64,000 bases of DNA from DATJLY01 sp035604615 (GTDB lineage: Bacteria; Pseudomonadota; Alphaproteobacteria; ATCC43930; CGMCC-115725). The translations under genes and the position numbers were made by a program. Under the pieces are notes generated by a model. The model saw only the letters and a program-made list of their open reading frames with translations. It had not been told where the DNA came from and did no database searches. Positions 37,920 to 47,201 of the stretch are shown piece after piece. Numbering within the stretch: position 1 is the stretch's first letter; each line of letters opens with the position of its first letter. Location of the stretch: NCBI GenBank assembly GCA_035604615.1, contig DATNID010000065.1:1-64000 (forward strand), in the 5' to 3' direction.

Positions 37920-39671
37920 ATGGCGGCGGAACCCGAGAACTGGACGACGGTACCGGCGGATTATCGCGGCGACGCGGTGGTTGCGGCGATGGCGCTGGGC
38001 GGCGTCGATCATCTCTTCTTCACCTCGGGCTCCGAGCTCGCCTTCTATCAGGAGTCGATCTCCAAGGCGCGCCACCACAATCGCCCGGTGCCGCGGCTCA
38101 TTACCGTTACCCACGAGCATGTCAGCCTCAACGCGGCCTTGGGCTATGCCGCGGTCAGCGGCAAGGTCGCGGCGACGGCGGCGCATGTCGATTGCGGCAC
38201 GCAGCATCACGGCGGCGCCATCCACACCGCGTGGCGCAGCGGCCTCCCGGTGATGATCACGGCGGGCGGCGCGCCCTCGGCGTTTCCCGGCTCGATGCCG
38301 GGCTCGCGCGAGGAAGGGGCGCATCTCTGGGCCCAGCAGGTCTACGACCAGGGCGGCATCCTCCGGCAATACACCAAGTGGGACAAGCGCCTCGAATACC
38401 AAGACAATCCCGGGACATTGGTGAGCCGCGCACTGCAAGTGGCGCGGACCGAGCCGATGGGCCCGGTCTATATGAGCTTCCCGCGCGAGATCATCCTGCT
38501 GCCGATGTCGGGCGAGGCCAAGTTCCCGACCGCCGATCAGCTCGGCGTGCCGCGCCCCGCCGACATCGACCAGGATAGCGCCAAGGAGATCGCGCAGAAA
38601 CTGGTCAAGGCGAAGAACGCGGTGGTCGTGGTCTCGGCGTCGGGCAAGTACAAGGAGTCGGTGCCGGAGCTGGTGTCGCTGTGCGAGCTGTTGGGCATCG
38701 CGGTCGTGGACGGCGCGGCGCGGCATTTCCTGTCCTTCCCGATGAACCATCCGCTCTACATGAACACCATGAACCTGAAGGACGCGGACGTGGTGCTGGT
38801 GCTCGACGCCACGGTGCCGTGGATGCCGGGCCCGAACGCGCCGGGCCCCAAGGCGTGGATCGCGGCGATCGAGCAGGACGCGGTCAAGAACCGCTTCCCG
38901 ACCTATGAGTTCACCGCCGACATCCGGCTCCAGGCGAGCCCGCTCCTCGCCATCCGCGCGATCCGGGCCGAGGCCGAGAAGCTCCTGGGCGCCAGCGACC
39001 GCAGCGCGGCCGCCGACCGCTCCAAGCGCTGGGCCGAGGCCTCGGCGGCGCGGCGCAAGAAGCTCGAGGACGAGGCGATGGCCAAGGCGCGCAACACGCC
39101 GGCGGACCCGATGTTCGTCAGCCACACCATTGCGCAGTCGCTCGACGACAACTGCATCGTGCTCGACGAATCCCTGCGCAGCCCGCGCTTCCCGGAATTC
39201 GTCAACTGCTCCAAGCCGGGCTCCTACATCCACAATCCCGGATCGAGCGGCGGCTGGGGGCCGGGCGCGGCGTTGGGCGCCAAGATCGCGGCGCCGGACA
39301 AGGACGTGGTGCTGGTGACCGGCGACGGGTTCTGGCAATTCGCGGTGCCCAACGCGGCGCTGTGGTCGGCCAATCATCACCGCGCGCCGTTCCTCTCGAT
39401 CATCCACCAGAACCGCAGCTTCTCGACCGGCACCAGCGGCGTGAAGGTGGCGTTCGGCGAGGGCTTCGCGCACGAGGCGGATTATCCCGGGGGATATTTC
39501 GATCCGCCCATCGACTACGCCAAGGAAGCCGAGGCGTGCGGCGCCTATGGCGAGAACGTGCGCGATCCGGCCGAGCTCGGCGCCGCCATCAAGCGCGGCC
39601 TCGCCCAAACCCGCCGCGGCACCCCCGCGGTGATCGCGGTGTGGGAAGCCAGAATCGGGCACAAGGATTGA
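37920..39671 (+). CDS. Thiamine pyrophosphate-dependent enzyme (acetolactate synthase-like)
   Basis: The 583-residue protein has the three-domain TPP-enzyme plan. The N-terminal pyrimidine-binding domain carries the activating glutamate in TVTHEHVSLNAALGYAA, and the C-terminal PP domain has VLVTGDGFWQFAVPNAALWS with the GDG metal motif. A long helical segment at about residues 360-395 links domains. Family members are synthases, decarboxylases or lyases of 2-oxo acids. It does not show clear acetolactate-synthase FAD residues, so a benzoylformate- or sulfo-type lyase role is as likely. It stands alone upstream of a REP element and convergent aldolase genes. Confidence 0.88.
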   Translation: MAAEPENWTTVPADYRGDAVVAAMALGGVDHLFFTSGSELAFYQESISKARHHNRPVPRLITVTHEHVSLNAALGYAAVSGKVAATAAHVDCGTQHHGGAIHTAWRSGLPVMITAGGAPSAFPGSMPGSREEGAHLWAQQVYDQGGILRQYTKWDKRLEYQDNPGTLVSRALQVARTEPMGPVYMSFPREIILLPMSGEAKFPTADQLGVPRPADIDQDSAKEIAQKLVKAKNAVVVVSASGKYKESVPELVSLCELLGIAVVDGAARHFLSFPMNHPLYMNTMNLKDADVVLVLDATVPWMPGPNAPGPKAWIAAIEQDAVKNRFPTYEFTADIRLQASPLLAIRAIRAEAEKLLGASDRSAAADRSKRWAEASAARRKKLEDEAMAKARNTPADPMFVSHTIAQSLDDNCIVLDESLRSPRFPEFVNCSKPGSYIHNPGSSGGWGPGAALGAKIAAPDKDVVLVTGDGFWQFAVPNAALWSANHHRAPFLSIIHQNRSFSTGTSGVKVAFGEGFAHEADYPGGYFDPPIDYAKEAEACGAYGENVRDPAELGAAIKRGLAQTRRGTPAVIAVWEARIGHKD

Positions 39672-39681
39672 TCGGCTAAAG

Positions 39682-39752
39682 GCGTCATTGCGAGCGCAGC
39701 GAAGCAATCTCCCGGAGATTGCTTCGTCGCCTGCGGCTCCTCGCAATGACGC
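39682..39752. repeat. REP-type palindrome (GTCATTGCGAG family)
   Basis: GCGTCATTGCGAG at the left and CTCGCAATGACGC at the right bound a 71-bp palindrome with inner AAGCAATCTC / GAGATTGCTT. The same family recurs at 63527-63609. It sits between convergent genes. Confidence 0.85.
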
Positions 39753-39758
39753 TGGGCA

Positions 39759-40466
39759 TCACCCCGCGCCGGCGCGTCTCGTCCAGTATTCCCACGCGCG
39801 TTGGTGGCCGGTGACGCTGAGCTTGTTCATCTCGGCGATCTCGCCGTCGGTGAGATAGGTGATCTCGCCGCCCATGCGCATCGCCTCGGCCTGGAGCCGG
39901 GCGTTGACCTTGAGATAGACCGCGGTGTGGACCGCGTCCTGGATCGAGCCGCCCGCCACCGCCGAGCCGTGGCCGCGCATCAGCACGATGCGGTTCGCGG
40001 CCAAGGTCGAGGCGAGGTCGCGCCCGTGGTCCAACGTGGTCACCAGGAGGTTGGTGTCGCCGAACTTGGTGCGGATGTCCCACACCGGGATGTTGGTGCC
40101 GAGTCCCGCCGAGGTGTGGAGCAGCGGCCTGATCCGCGCCCCCTTCGTCACCGTGAAGGGGATGATCTCGTAGGCGTGGTTGTGAATGACCGACATCACG
40201 TCCGGCCGGCTGCGGAAGATGCTGCCGTGGATCGGGCGCTCGGTATATTGCGCCCGGCCGTTCTGGTTGATCGGGTTGCAGTCGAGGTCGTACTCGATGA
40301 TGTCGTCGAGCTTCACCAGTTCGGGGCTGCGCGAGCCCGACAGGAAGAACCGGTCGGGCCGCTCGGGATGGCGCACGCTGATATGGCCATAGGCATCGAC
40401 CACCTCCTCGTGCGCGAGGATGCGGTTGGCGATCACCAGATCGCGCAGGACGTCCGCGACGCTCAT
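39759..40466 (-). CDS. Class II aldolase/adducin family protein
   Basis: This 235-residue class II aldolase-family protein has AYGHISVRHPERPDRFFLSG, the metal-site SVIHNHAYEIIPF and MRGHGSAVAGGSIQDAV. It retains the glutamate in TERPIHGSIFRSRPDV. Metal-dependent aldol cleavage or decarboxylation in the cytoplasm is expected. It is 12 bases downstream of an HpcH/HpaI-type aldolase gene, so two unrelated aldolase folds are made together. It differs enough from the 36383 gene to be a separate lineage. Confidence 0.9.
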   Translation of the reverse strand: MSVADVLRDLVIANRILAHEEVVDAYGHISVRHPERPDRFFLSGSRSPELVKLDDIIEYDLDCNPINQNGRAQYTERPIHGSIFRSRPDVMSVIHNHAYEIIPFTVTKGARIRPLLHTSAGLGTNIPVWDIRTKFGDTNLLVTTLDHGRDLASTLAANRIVLMRGHGSAVAGGSIQDAVHTAVYLKVNARLQAEAMRMGGEITYLTDGEIAEMNKLSVTGHQRAWEYWTRRAGAG

Positions 40467-40478
40467 TGCTGTGTCCCC

Positions 40479-41339
40479 TTATTTGCGGCCGGTGAGCTCG
40501 CGCCCCTTGTCGAGCGCGCCGTATGTCCTGACCGGCGCCGCCATCAGGAAGCGGTAGCCTTCCTTGACGATGCGCTCGACATTGTCGCGGCCGACATGGG
40601 GATGGCCGACCGGCACGTTGTTGTCCTTGCACACGCGCACGATCTCGGCCATCGCCTCCACGACCTTGGGGTGCTCGTACTGGCGCGGATAGCCCAGCTC
40701 CTGCGACAGGTCGCCCTCGCCGATGAGGACGACGCCGATGCCCGGCACCTTCTTCAGGATGTCCGAGAGATTGGCGATGCCGACCGTGTCCTCGATCATC
40801 AGGAGGACCAGAATCTCGCCCTTGGGATCGAGCGGCCAGACATCGGCGCGCTCGTAATATTCCTGCTGCGACACGCCCCAATAGCGCACCGCCGAGGTCG
40901 GCCCGTCGCCGCGCACGCCCGCGGGTTCGTAGCGCGACGCGCTCTTGAGGCGCGGATAGCGGCAGGACGCCACCGCATTATAGGCCTGGTCGACGGTCTG
41001 GATATGCGGCCACACGATGCCGTAGGCGCCCAAATCGAGCGCCTGCTTGGCGAAGAGCTGGTTCTTCTCCTCGCCGTTGGGCGGGATGCGCACGATGGGC
41101 GTGACCCCGGGCGAGACCGAGCCCGAACGCGCGATCTGGCCGCGGTTCAGCATGTATTGCAGGCTGTCGCGCAGCGCGCGGATGTCCCACGGATTGTGCT
41201 CCATCTCGAACACGATGCCGTCGTATTTCGCCTGGCTCATGGCGATCGCGGTCTCGGTGTCGGCATTGGCGAAGGCGGTGAAGGCGTGGCCCTGCTCGAG
41301 CGCGCGAATGACGCCATTGAGACGCGGAAGTTCCGGCAT
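40479..41339 (-). CDS. HpcH/HpaI aldolase family protein
   Basis: The 286-residue protein has the HpcH/HpaI TIM-barrel layout: a YDGIVFEMEHNPWD segment near residue 40, PIVRIPPNGEEKNQLFAKQA, GAYGIVWPHIQT and a final LIGEGDLSQELGYPRQYEH. These metal-dependent aldolases cleave 2-keto-3-deoxy or 4-hydroxy-2-oxo acids to pyruvate plus an aldehyde or keto acid. GGGAGG precedes the ATG by about five bases. With a LigJ homologue at 42328 it could complete cleavage of a 4-hydroxy-2-oxo dicarboxylic acid; that link is inference. Divergent from the methyltransferase gene (108 bases between starts). Confidence 0.9.
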   Translation of the reverse strand: MPELPRLNGVIRALEQGHAFTAFANADTETAIAMSQAKYDGIVFEMEHNPWDIRALRDSLQYMLNRGQIARSGSVSPGVTPIVRIPPNGEEKNQLFAKQALDLGAYGIVWPHIQTVDQAYNAVASCRYPRLKSASRYEPAGVRGDGPTSAVRYWGVSQQEYYERADVWPLDPKGEILVLLMIEDTVGIANLSDILKKVPGIGVVLIGEGDLSQELGYPRQYEHPKVVEAMAEIVRVCKDNNVPVGHPHVGRDNVERIVKEGYRFLMAAPVRTYGALDKGRELTGRK

Positions 41340-41447
41340 GATGCCTCCCATTTGCTGGTTTTCCGGCCGCGCCGGATGGTGGAAAGGCCCTATGGTAACA
41401 GAAGCGTCGGCAGAGGGAACTCCCCTCGCGGCGGCAGGAGGAGCGCG

Positions 41448-42257
41448 ATGGACGCGAACGACACGGCATTCTCCGGATCGATCCCGGAACTCTACGACAG
41501 TTTCCTCGTGCCGCTCATTTTCGCGCCCTATGCGCTCGATCTGGCCGAGCGGATCGCCGCCGCCGGGGCGCGCGATGTGTTGGAGACCGCGGCGGGAACC
41601 GGCGTGCTGACACGGGCGCTGGCGGCGCGGCTTGCCCCCGACGCGCGCATCGTCGCGACCGATCTCAACCAGGCCATGCTCGACATCGCCGCTTCGCGAC
41701 AGCCCCCGGACAATCGGATCGCGTGGCGCCAGGCCGATGCGCAAAGCCTGCCATTCGCGGACCGCAGCCAGGACGTCGTCGTCTGCCAGTTCGGCGTCAT
41801 GTTCTTTCCCGATCGGATCAAGGCCTATGGCGAGGCGCGCCGGGTGCTGCGGCCGGGCGGGAGTTTTCTCTTCACGGTATGGGATGGGCTTGCCGAGAAC
41901 GATTTTCCCCGCCTCGTCGAGGAGACGATGGCGCAGCGCTTCTCCGCCGACCCGCCGCGCTTCCTTGGCCGCACGCCCTACGCTTATCACGATGCCGGCA
42001 CAATCCGGGGTGAACTCGCGGCGGCCGGCTTTACCGCGATCTCGATCGAGCCGCGGCCCGAGACCAGCCCGGCGCCCTCGCCGCGCCACGCCGCGGTCGC
42101 GTTCTGCCAGGGAACGCCGCTCCGCGCCGAAATTCTCGCGCGCGATCCCACGGGCCTCGACGCTGCCACGCAACAGGCCGACGACGCCTTGGAGCGGCGC
42201 TTCGGCAGCGGCGCGATCGAGGGACGCATCAAGGCCTATCTCATCGCCGCAAGCTGA
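41448..42257 (+). CDS. SAM-dependent class I methyltransferase
   Basis: The 269-residue methyltransferase has the SAM-binding motif I VLETAAGTGVLTRALAA (about residues 44-60), the acidic ATDLNQAML and the post-motif DVVVCQFGVMFFPD, then LRPGGSFLFTVW. This is the UbiE/COQ5-like methyltransferase 11 group; the N-terminal AFSGSIPELYDSFLVPLIFA is a pattern often seen in such proteins. GCAGGAGGA precedes the ATG. The acceptor substrate cannot be inferred. It lies between an aldolase operon and ligJ and may or may not share their pathway. Confidence 0.9.
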   Translation: MDANDTAFSGSIPELYDSFLVPLIFAPYALDLAERIAAAGARDVLETAAGTGVLTRALAARLAPDARIVATDLNQAMLDIAASRQPPDNRIAWRQADAQSLPFADRSQDVVVCQFGVMFFPDRIKAYGEARRVLRPGGSFLFTVWDGLAENDFPRLVEETMAQRFSADPPRFLGRTPYAYHDAGTIRGELAAAGFTAISIEPRPETSPAPSPRHAAVAFCQGTPLRAEILARDPTGLDAATQQADDALERRFGSGAIEGRIKAYLIAAS

Positions 42258-42327
42258 TCGGCCGCGCGCGGTTTGACAGCGCCGAACTTCGTCCATAGCA
42301 TCGCCGCCAAAGAGGGAGGCTCTTGCC

Positions 42328-43344
42328 ATGATCATCGATTGCCACGGCCACTACACCACCGCGCCCAAGCAGCACGAAGGCTGGCGCCAGCAGCAGATCG
42401 CCGCGTTCGACGCGAAGACGGCGCCGCCGCCACGCCCCGGAATGACCGACGACGAGATCCGCGAGACCATCGTCAACGGGCAACTGAAGCTGCAGAAGGA
42501 GCGCGGCACCGACCTGACGATCTTCTCGCCGCGCGCCGCCGGCATGGGCCACCATCTGGGCGGCGCCGCCGAGAGCGCGGTGTGGTCGCGCGCCTGCAAC
42601 GATTTGATCCAGCGCGTCTGCAATCTCTTCCCGCAGAATTTCGTCGGCGTGTGCATGCTGCCGCAAACGACGGGCGTGTCGCCGGCGAATTGCACGGAAG
42701 AGCTCGAGCGCTGCGTCAAGGAGCTAGGCTTCATCGGCTGCAACCTCAACCCCGATCCGTCCGGCGGCTACTGGAAGGACCCGCCGCTCACCGACCGCTA
42801 CTGGTATCCGATCTACGAGAAGATGGTCGAGCTCGACGTGCCTGGCATGGTGCATGTCAGTGCCTCGTGCAACCCGTGCTTCCACGGCACCGGCGCCCAC
42901 TACATCAACGGCGACACCACCGCCTTCATGCAGTTCATCACCGCCGACCTGTTCAAGGATTTCCCGACGCTGCGCTTCATCATCCCGCATGGCGGCGGCG
43001 CGGTGCCCTATCATTGGGGACGCTATCGCGGCCTGGCGCAGGACATGAAGAAGCCGCCCTTGAAGGACCATCTCCTCAAGAACGTCTACTTCGACACCTG
43101 CGTCTATCACCTGCCGGGGATCGAGCTTCTGACCCGCGTCATCCCGCTCGACAACATCCTGTTCGCGTCCGAGATGCTGGGCGCGGTGCGCGGCATCGAC
43201 CCAGAGACCGGCAACAATTACGACGACACCAAGCGCTATATCGACGCGCTGTCGATCCCCGCCGCGGACAAGCAGAAGATCTTCGAGGGCAACATCAAGA
43301 AGGTGTTCCCCCGCCTCGGCGCCAAGCTGGCGCAGGCGCGCTAA
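42328..43344 (+). CDS. ligJ: 4-oxalomesaconate hydratase-like amidohydrolase (LigJ type)
   Basis: The 338-residue protein matches LigJ of the protocatechuate 4,5-cleavage pathway along its length: MIIDCHGHYT, ERGTDLTIFSPRAAGMGHH, LGFIGCNLNPDPSGGYWKDP, PLTDRYWYPIYEKMVELDVP and FIIPHGGGAVPYHWGRYRGL. Metal-binding HGH and the later histidines of the amidohydrolase-2 fold are kept. LigJ hydrates 4-oxalomesaconate to 4-carboxy-4-hydroxy-2-oxoadipate. No LigAB dioxygenase, LigC or LigI gene is in the window, so the upstream steps must be elsewhere or the role has shifted. Start ATG follows GAGGGAGG. ACMSD proteins share the fold, but the pattern is nearer LigJ. Confidence 0.88.
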   Translation: MIIDCHGHYTTAPKQHEGWRQQQIAAFDAKTAPPPRPGMTDDEIRETIVNGQLKLQKERGTDLTIFSPRAAGMGHHLGGAAESAVWSRACNDLIQRVCNLFPQNFVGVCMLPQTTGVSPANCTEELERCVKELGFIGCNLNPDPSGGYWKDPPLTDRYWYPIYEKMVELDVPGMVHVSASCNPCFHGTGAHYINGDTTAFMQFITADLFKDFPTLRFIIPHGGGAVPYHWGRYRGLAQDMKKPPLKDHLLKNVYFDTCVYHLPGIELLTRVIPLDNILFASEMLGAVRGIDPETGNNYDDTKRYIDALSIPAADKQKIFEGNIKKVFPRLGAKLAQAR

Positions 43345-43362
43345 GACCGCGCGCCGGCGCGC

Positions 43363-43755
43363 TCAGCCGGAAACGGCGAGCGCGTCGATCTGCAGCAGCA
43401 CCCCGCCCCGGAGCGGCGACACGATCGTGTGCCGCGCCGGGCGCTTGGCCGCGTCCGGGTAGCACTCGAGCCAATACTTGTTGAGCTGCTCGCGGAACCC
43501 GTCGTCGGTGACGAAGCAGGTGATCTTGACCACGTCGCCCAATCCCATGCCGCCCTTGGCGAGGATGGTCTTCAAATTCTCGAAGGCGAGCCGCGCCTGG
43601 CCGTCGGCGTCGGCGGCGAGCTTGCCGGTCTTCGGGTCGCGCCCGCTGATCGCCGAGGTCGCGATGACGTTGCCGACGCGGCTTGCGACCGGGATCGGCG
43701 CGCCATGGGCGATTCCTTCAACATTGATGCTCTGCTGGCGTCGTGCGTCTGCCAT
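43363..43755 (-). CDS. Rid family protein (RidA-like)
   Basis: The 130-residue protein has the YjgF/Rid trimeric fold: GNVIATSAISGRDPKTGKLA, AFENLKTILAKGGMGLGDVV and a C-terminal RPARHTIVSPLRGGVLLQIDALAV. The arginine of the active site is present, but the glutamate of true RidA (in EIEAIA) is replaced by aspartate in QIDALA, so imine deaminase activity is uncertain and a Rid4-7-like role is possible. GAGGAGG precedes the ATG. It converges on ligJ and is divergent from a substrate-binding protein gene. Confidence 0.88.
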   Translation of the reverse strand: MADARRQQSINVEGIAHGAPIPVASRVGNVIATSAISGRDPKTGKLAADADGQARLAFENLKTILAKGGMGLGDVVKITCFVTDDGFREQLNKYWLECYPDAAKRPARHTIVSPLRGGVLLQIDALAVSG

Positions 43756-43850
43756 GGTGGCCTCCTCTTGTGTGGCGTTGGCTCGATCATGGCAGGGCGC
43801 GTCGCGCGATGCTAGGGTCCGGCGCGGGGAGCGAAACGGGGGACACGGCC

Positions 43851-45065
43851 ATGGCGCGGGTATGGGCGAGCAAGGGGTCGGCTTCTGTGTTGACCGCGCT
43901 GGGCGTATGCGCATCCTTGAGCGCGCATGCCTCCGATGCGCCGGGGATCACCGCCACCGAGATCACGATCGGCCAGACCATGCCCTATAGCGGCCCGGTC
44001 GTGGCGTTCAGCGCGCTGGGCAAGGGCGAGGTCGCCTATTTCAACATGATCAACGACCAGGGCGGCGTGAACGGACGCAAGATCAAGCTCATCAGCCTCG
44101 ATGACGGCTACGCGCCGCCCAAGACGGTCGAGGCCACGCGCCGCCTCGTCGAGCAGGACGGCGTCGCCTTCATGTTCAGCTCGATCGGCACCGCGACCAA
44201 CACCGCGGTCCACAAATACCTGAACGACCGCAAAATCCCGCAGCTCTTCATCGGCTCGGGCGCGAGCAAGTGGAACGATCCCGAGCATTTCCCCTGGACC
44301 ATGCCGGGGGTGCAGGCGACCTTCCGCTACGAGGCGCGCATCTACGCGCGCTATGTGCTGAAGGAGAAGCCCGACGCCAAGTTCGCGGTGCTGTACCAGA
44401 ACGACGATTACGGCAAGGACTATATCCTCGGCATCAAGGACGTGCTCGGCGCCGACTATGACAAGCGCGTCACCGAGGCGAGCTATGAGTTCACCGATCC
44501 CACGGTCGACTCCCAGGTGGTGAGCCTGCGCGGCACCGGGGCCGACGCCCTCATCGTCGCCGCCACACCCAAGTTCATGGCCCAGACCATCCGCAAGGTC
44601 TACGAGCTGTCGTGGAAGCCGATGTTCTTCATGAGCAACGTGTCGATCTGGGTGAACTCGGTGATGGAGCCGGCCGGGGTCGAGAAGGGCGTCGGCCTGA
44701 TGTCGTCGGCCTATATCAAGGACCCGGCCGACCCGAGCTGGGCCAACGACGCCGGCATGGGCACGTGGCGCGACTTCATGCACAAGTACATGCCGAACGA
44801 CGACATCAACGATTCGAACTACGTCAATTCCTACGATTCGGGCGCCACGTTGGTTCAGGTGCTGAAGCAGGCGGGCAGCGACCTGTCGCGCGACAACATC
44901 CTGCGCCAGGCCACCAATCTGCACGCGCTGGAGATACCGACGCTGCTGCCGGGCATCGCGGTGAATACCAGCCCCGACAACTACACCTCGATCCGGGTGA
45001 TGCAGCTGATGCGGTGGGACGGCAAGCGCTGGGTGCGGTTCGGCGACGTCCTGCCCGGGTCATAG
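43851..45065 (+). CDS. LivK-type ABC substrate-binding protein
   Basis: A 404-residue exported protein with a signal peptide (about residues 1-28, ending AHA before SDAPGITATEI) and a type I periplasmic fold starting ITIGQTMPYSGPVVAFSALG. The ERK/QDGVAFMFSSIGTATNTAV region marks it as a HAAT-family binding protein. No permease genes follow, so it must work with an importer elsewhere, perhaps one of the two Liv systems in this window. It lies 95 bases from the divergent Rid gene. Confidence 0.9.
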   Translation: MARVWASKGSASVLTALGVCASLSAHASDAPGITATEITIGQTMPYSGPVVAFSALGKGEVAYFNMINDQGGVNGRKIKLISLDDGYAPPKTVEATRRLVEQDGVAFMFSSIGTATNTAVHKYLNDRKIPQLFIGSGASKWNDPEHFPWTMPGVQATFRYEARIYARYVLKEKPDAKFAVLYQNDDYGKDYILGIKDVLGADYDKRVTEASYEFTDPTVDSQVVSLRGTGADALIVAATPKFMAQTIRKVYELSWKPMFFMSNVSIWVNSVMEPAGVEKGVGLMSSAYIKDPADPSWANDAGMGTWRDFMHKYMPNDDINDSNYVNSYDSGATLVQVLKQAGSDLSRDNILRQATNLHALEIPTLLPGIAVNTSPDNYTSIRVMQLMRWDGKRWVRFGDVLPGS

Positions 45066-45123
45066 ACTGCCGGACGCGGGCCCGTTCAGGAGAGATTTAC
45101 CGGCCTCGGCCATAACTTTAGCC

Positions 45124-46614
45124 ATGCTTAAGGTCATCTATCTGTGCGTCACGGAGCAGCACGATCTGCGGCTCGTGGCCCTGGCAGGATTTATCTGCCT
45201 GTTTGCGTGCTTCACGGCTTGCAACATCTTCGCCCGGGCCGGAGAGGCGCGCGGCGGACGCCGCCTGCTGTGGGTTGCGGCCGTCTCTTTCGTGTTCGGT
45301 TGCGGCGTGTGGACCACCCATTTCGTCGCCGAACTGGCCTACCGGCCAGGCCTTCCCGTCAGCTATGACCCGGGCATTACTGCGCTTTCGGCGGTCCTTG
45401 CGGTCGCGGTGACGCTGATGGGCATCGTCGTGGCGCTCGAGTTCCGCCCCTTGGTCGGCGGCGCCCTGGTGGGGTTGGCAGTCGGCGCGATGCACTACAC
45501 CGGCGTCATGGCGATGCGCGCGCCGGCCGTTTTCCACTGGAACCTCGCCTGCGTCGTCGTTTCGATCGCGGTCGGCGTCGCGCTTGCCGCCGCCGCGTTC
45601 GAGGTGCTGTCGCGGAGATCGGAGTTGCGCCGGCGGGCGGCGGCTTCCGTAATACTGGTGCTGGCGATCGTCGGGCTGCATTTCACGGCGATGGCGGCAT
45701 TGACCCTTGAATTCGACCCCAGCATCGCGGTCCCGAGCGCGGCGCTCGCCTCGGGGCTACTGGCGACGACCGTCGCCGGCGTCGCCGCGGTCGTCATCAC
45801 CATCGGTCTCGCCAGCGCAATCGCCGACGGTCAGCTGGCGCAGCGCGCGCGGAGCGAGGCGGCGAATCTCGCCGAGCGGATCGAGCAGCGCACCGCCGAA
45901 TTGCACGAGGCCCAGGCCGAGCTGCTGCGCAACGAGCGCCTCGCGACCATGGGTCAGCTCACCGCGACGGTCGCGCACGAGCTGCGCAATCCGCTGATCG
46001 CGGTGCGCAACTCGCTCTTCGCCGTGCGCGAGACGCTGAAATCCCACGGCATCGACCTGGACCGGCCGCTGAGCCGGGCCGAGCGCAACATCTCGCGCTG
46101 CGACCGCATCATCAGCGACCTCTTGGAATACACCCGCAAGGCCGAGCTGCGCCGCGCGACATTCATCGCCGACGATTGGATCGCGGACACGGTCGATTCC
46201 TACAAGCTGCCGCCGGGCATCGCCCTCGAACGCGACTGCGGCGCGCCCGGCTGCGCAGTCTTCTGGGACGCCGACGCGATCCGCCGCGTCCTCGCCAACG
46301 TGATCGAGAACGCGGCGCAGGCGCTCGGCGACAGCGGCGGCGACCGCCGCATCGTCGTCTACACCCGCGTCGCCGACGAGCGCTTCGTGGTCGGCGTCGC
46401 CGATAACGGTCCCGGCATCCCCGCGGAAATCCTGCCCAAGGTGTTCGAGCCGCTGTTCAGCACCAAAGGCTTCGGCACCGGGCTGGGGCTGCCGGCGGTG
46501 AAGCAGATCGTCGAGCAGCACGGCGGAACCGTGCATATCGAGAGCGCGCCGGGCGATGGGACCCAGGTCGTGATCCGCCTGCCCCTGGCGCAGGCCAATT
46601 CGCTGGCGGCTTAG
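45124..46614 (+). CDS. MHYT-domain membrane sensor histidine kinase
   Basis: This 496-residue kinase starts with a seven-helix MHYT sensor (residues about 15-235): variant WTTHF at 63-67, canonical MHYTGVMAM at 123-131 and LHFTAM at 185-190, a pattern proposed to bind copper and sense O2, CO or NO. A coiled linker (236-268) leads to the HisKA domain with H285 in ATVAHELRNPL, then an HATPase domain with NVIENAAQAL, GVADNGPGIP and GLGLPAVKQIV. It should autophosphorylate at H285 and signal to a response regulator. No cognate regulator is adjacent; the LuxR-like protein at 56999 lacks the phosphoacceptor aspartate. Confidence 0.92.
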   Translation: MLKVIYLCVTEQHDLRLVALAGFICLFACFTACNIFARAGEARGGRRLLWVAAVSFVFGCGVWTTHFVAELAYRPGLPVSYDPGITALSAVLAVAVTLMGIVVALEFRPLVGGALVGLAVGAMHYTGVMAMRAPAVFHWNLACVVVSIAVGVALAAAAFEVLSRRSELRRRAAASVILVLAIVGLHFTAMAALTLEFDPSIAVPSAALASGLLATTVAGVAAVVITIGLASAIADGQLAQRARSEAANLAERIEQRTAELHEAQAELLRNERLATMGQLTATVAHELRNPLIAVRNSLFAVRETLKSHGIDLDRPLSRAERNISRCDRIISDLLEYTRKAELRRATFIADDWIADTVDSYKLPPGIALERDCGAPGCAVFWDADAIRRVLANVIENAAQALGDSGGDRRIVVYTRVADERFVVGVADNGPGIPAEILPKVFEPLFSTKGFGTGLGLPAVKQIVEQHGGTVHIESAPGDGTQVVIRLPLAQANSLAA

Positions 46615-47201
46615 AGCCCGCGCCGGAAGAACCCCGCCTCGGTGACGATCTCGTCCATCGCGATGTCGTGCGGCTGGGGATGGATCGTTGCGAGGCGGCC
46701 CAGCTCGAAGCCGACGCCAATGGTCGCCGGCCGCGGGTGATAGGACGCCAGCGTGCGGTCGTAATATCCCGCGCCATAGCCGAGCCGATAGCCCGCCGCG
46801 TCGAATCCCAGGAGCGGCACGATCAGCAGTCGCGGCACCACCGCCGGCCCGTCGGCGGGATAGGGGATGTCATAGACGCCCGTTGCCATCGGCACGCCGG
46901 GCGCCCAGCGGCGGAATTCGAGCGGCTGCCCCTTGCCCACGACCATCGGCAAGGCGAATTCGGCGCCGCCCATGACGAGGCGGCGCGCCAGGGGCAGCGG
47001 ATCGAACTCGCGCCGGATCGGCCAGTAGATGCCGACGAGCGCGCCGGCGTGCGCCGCCAGCAGGGTTTCGAGCTGGGCCTCGACGACGCGGCTCTTGGCG
47101 CGATGTTCCGGCGCCGCGAGCGCGTTGCGCGCCGCCATGAGCGCCTGACGCTGGGCGCGCCGCCAGGCCGCGATCTCGCTCCAGTTCTCGAGTCCGGTCA
47201 A
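46611..47201 (-). CDS. 5-formyltetrahydrofolate cyclo-ligase
   Basis: The 196-residue enzyme has the family signature GYRLGYGAGYYDRTLA and the substrate loop IYWPIRREFDP. It turns 5-formyl-THF into 5,10-methenyl-THF using ATP. The best start is the TTG overlapping the fhs stop codon (TTGA); the first ATG lies inside the conserved N-terminal helix, so it is too late. The four-base overlap couples it to fhs. The 3' ends of this gene and of the histidine kinase gene overlap by four bases on opposite strands. Confidence 0.88.
   Translation of the reverse strand: MTGLENWSEIAAWRRAQRQALMAARNALAAPEHRAKSRVVEAQLETLLAAHAGALVGIYWPIRREFDPLPLARRLVMGGAEFALPMVVGKGQPLEFRRWAPGVPMATGVYDIPYPADGPAVVPRLLIVPLLGFDAAGYRLGYGAGYYDRTLASYHPRPATIGVGFELGRLATIHPQPHDIAMDEIVTEAGFFRRGL

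Noticed and set aside
42328..43344. ACMSD (aminocarboxymuconate decarboxylase) identity for the amidohydrolase
   Set aside because: Same fold, but the end-to-end pattern, including LGFIGCNLNPDPSGG and PHGGGAVPYHWGR, fits LigJ better.
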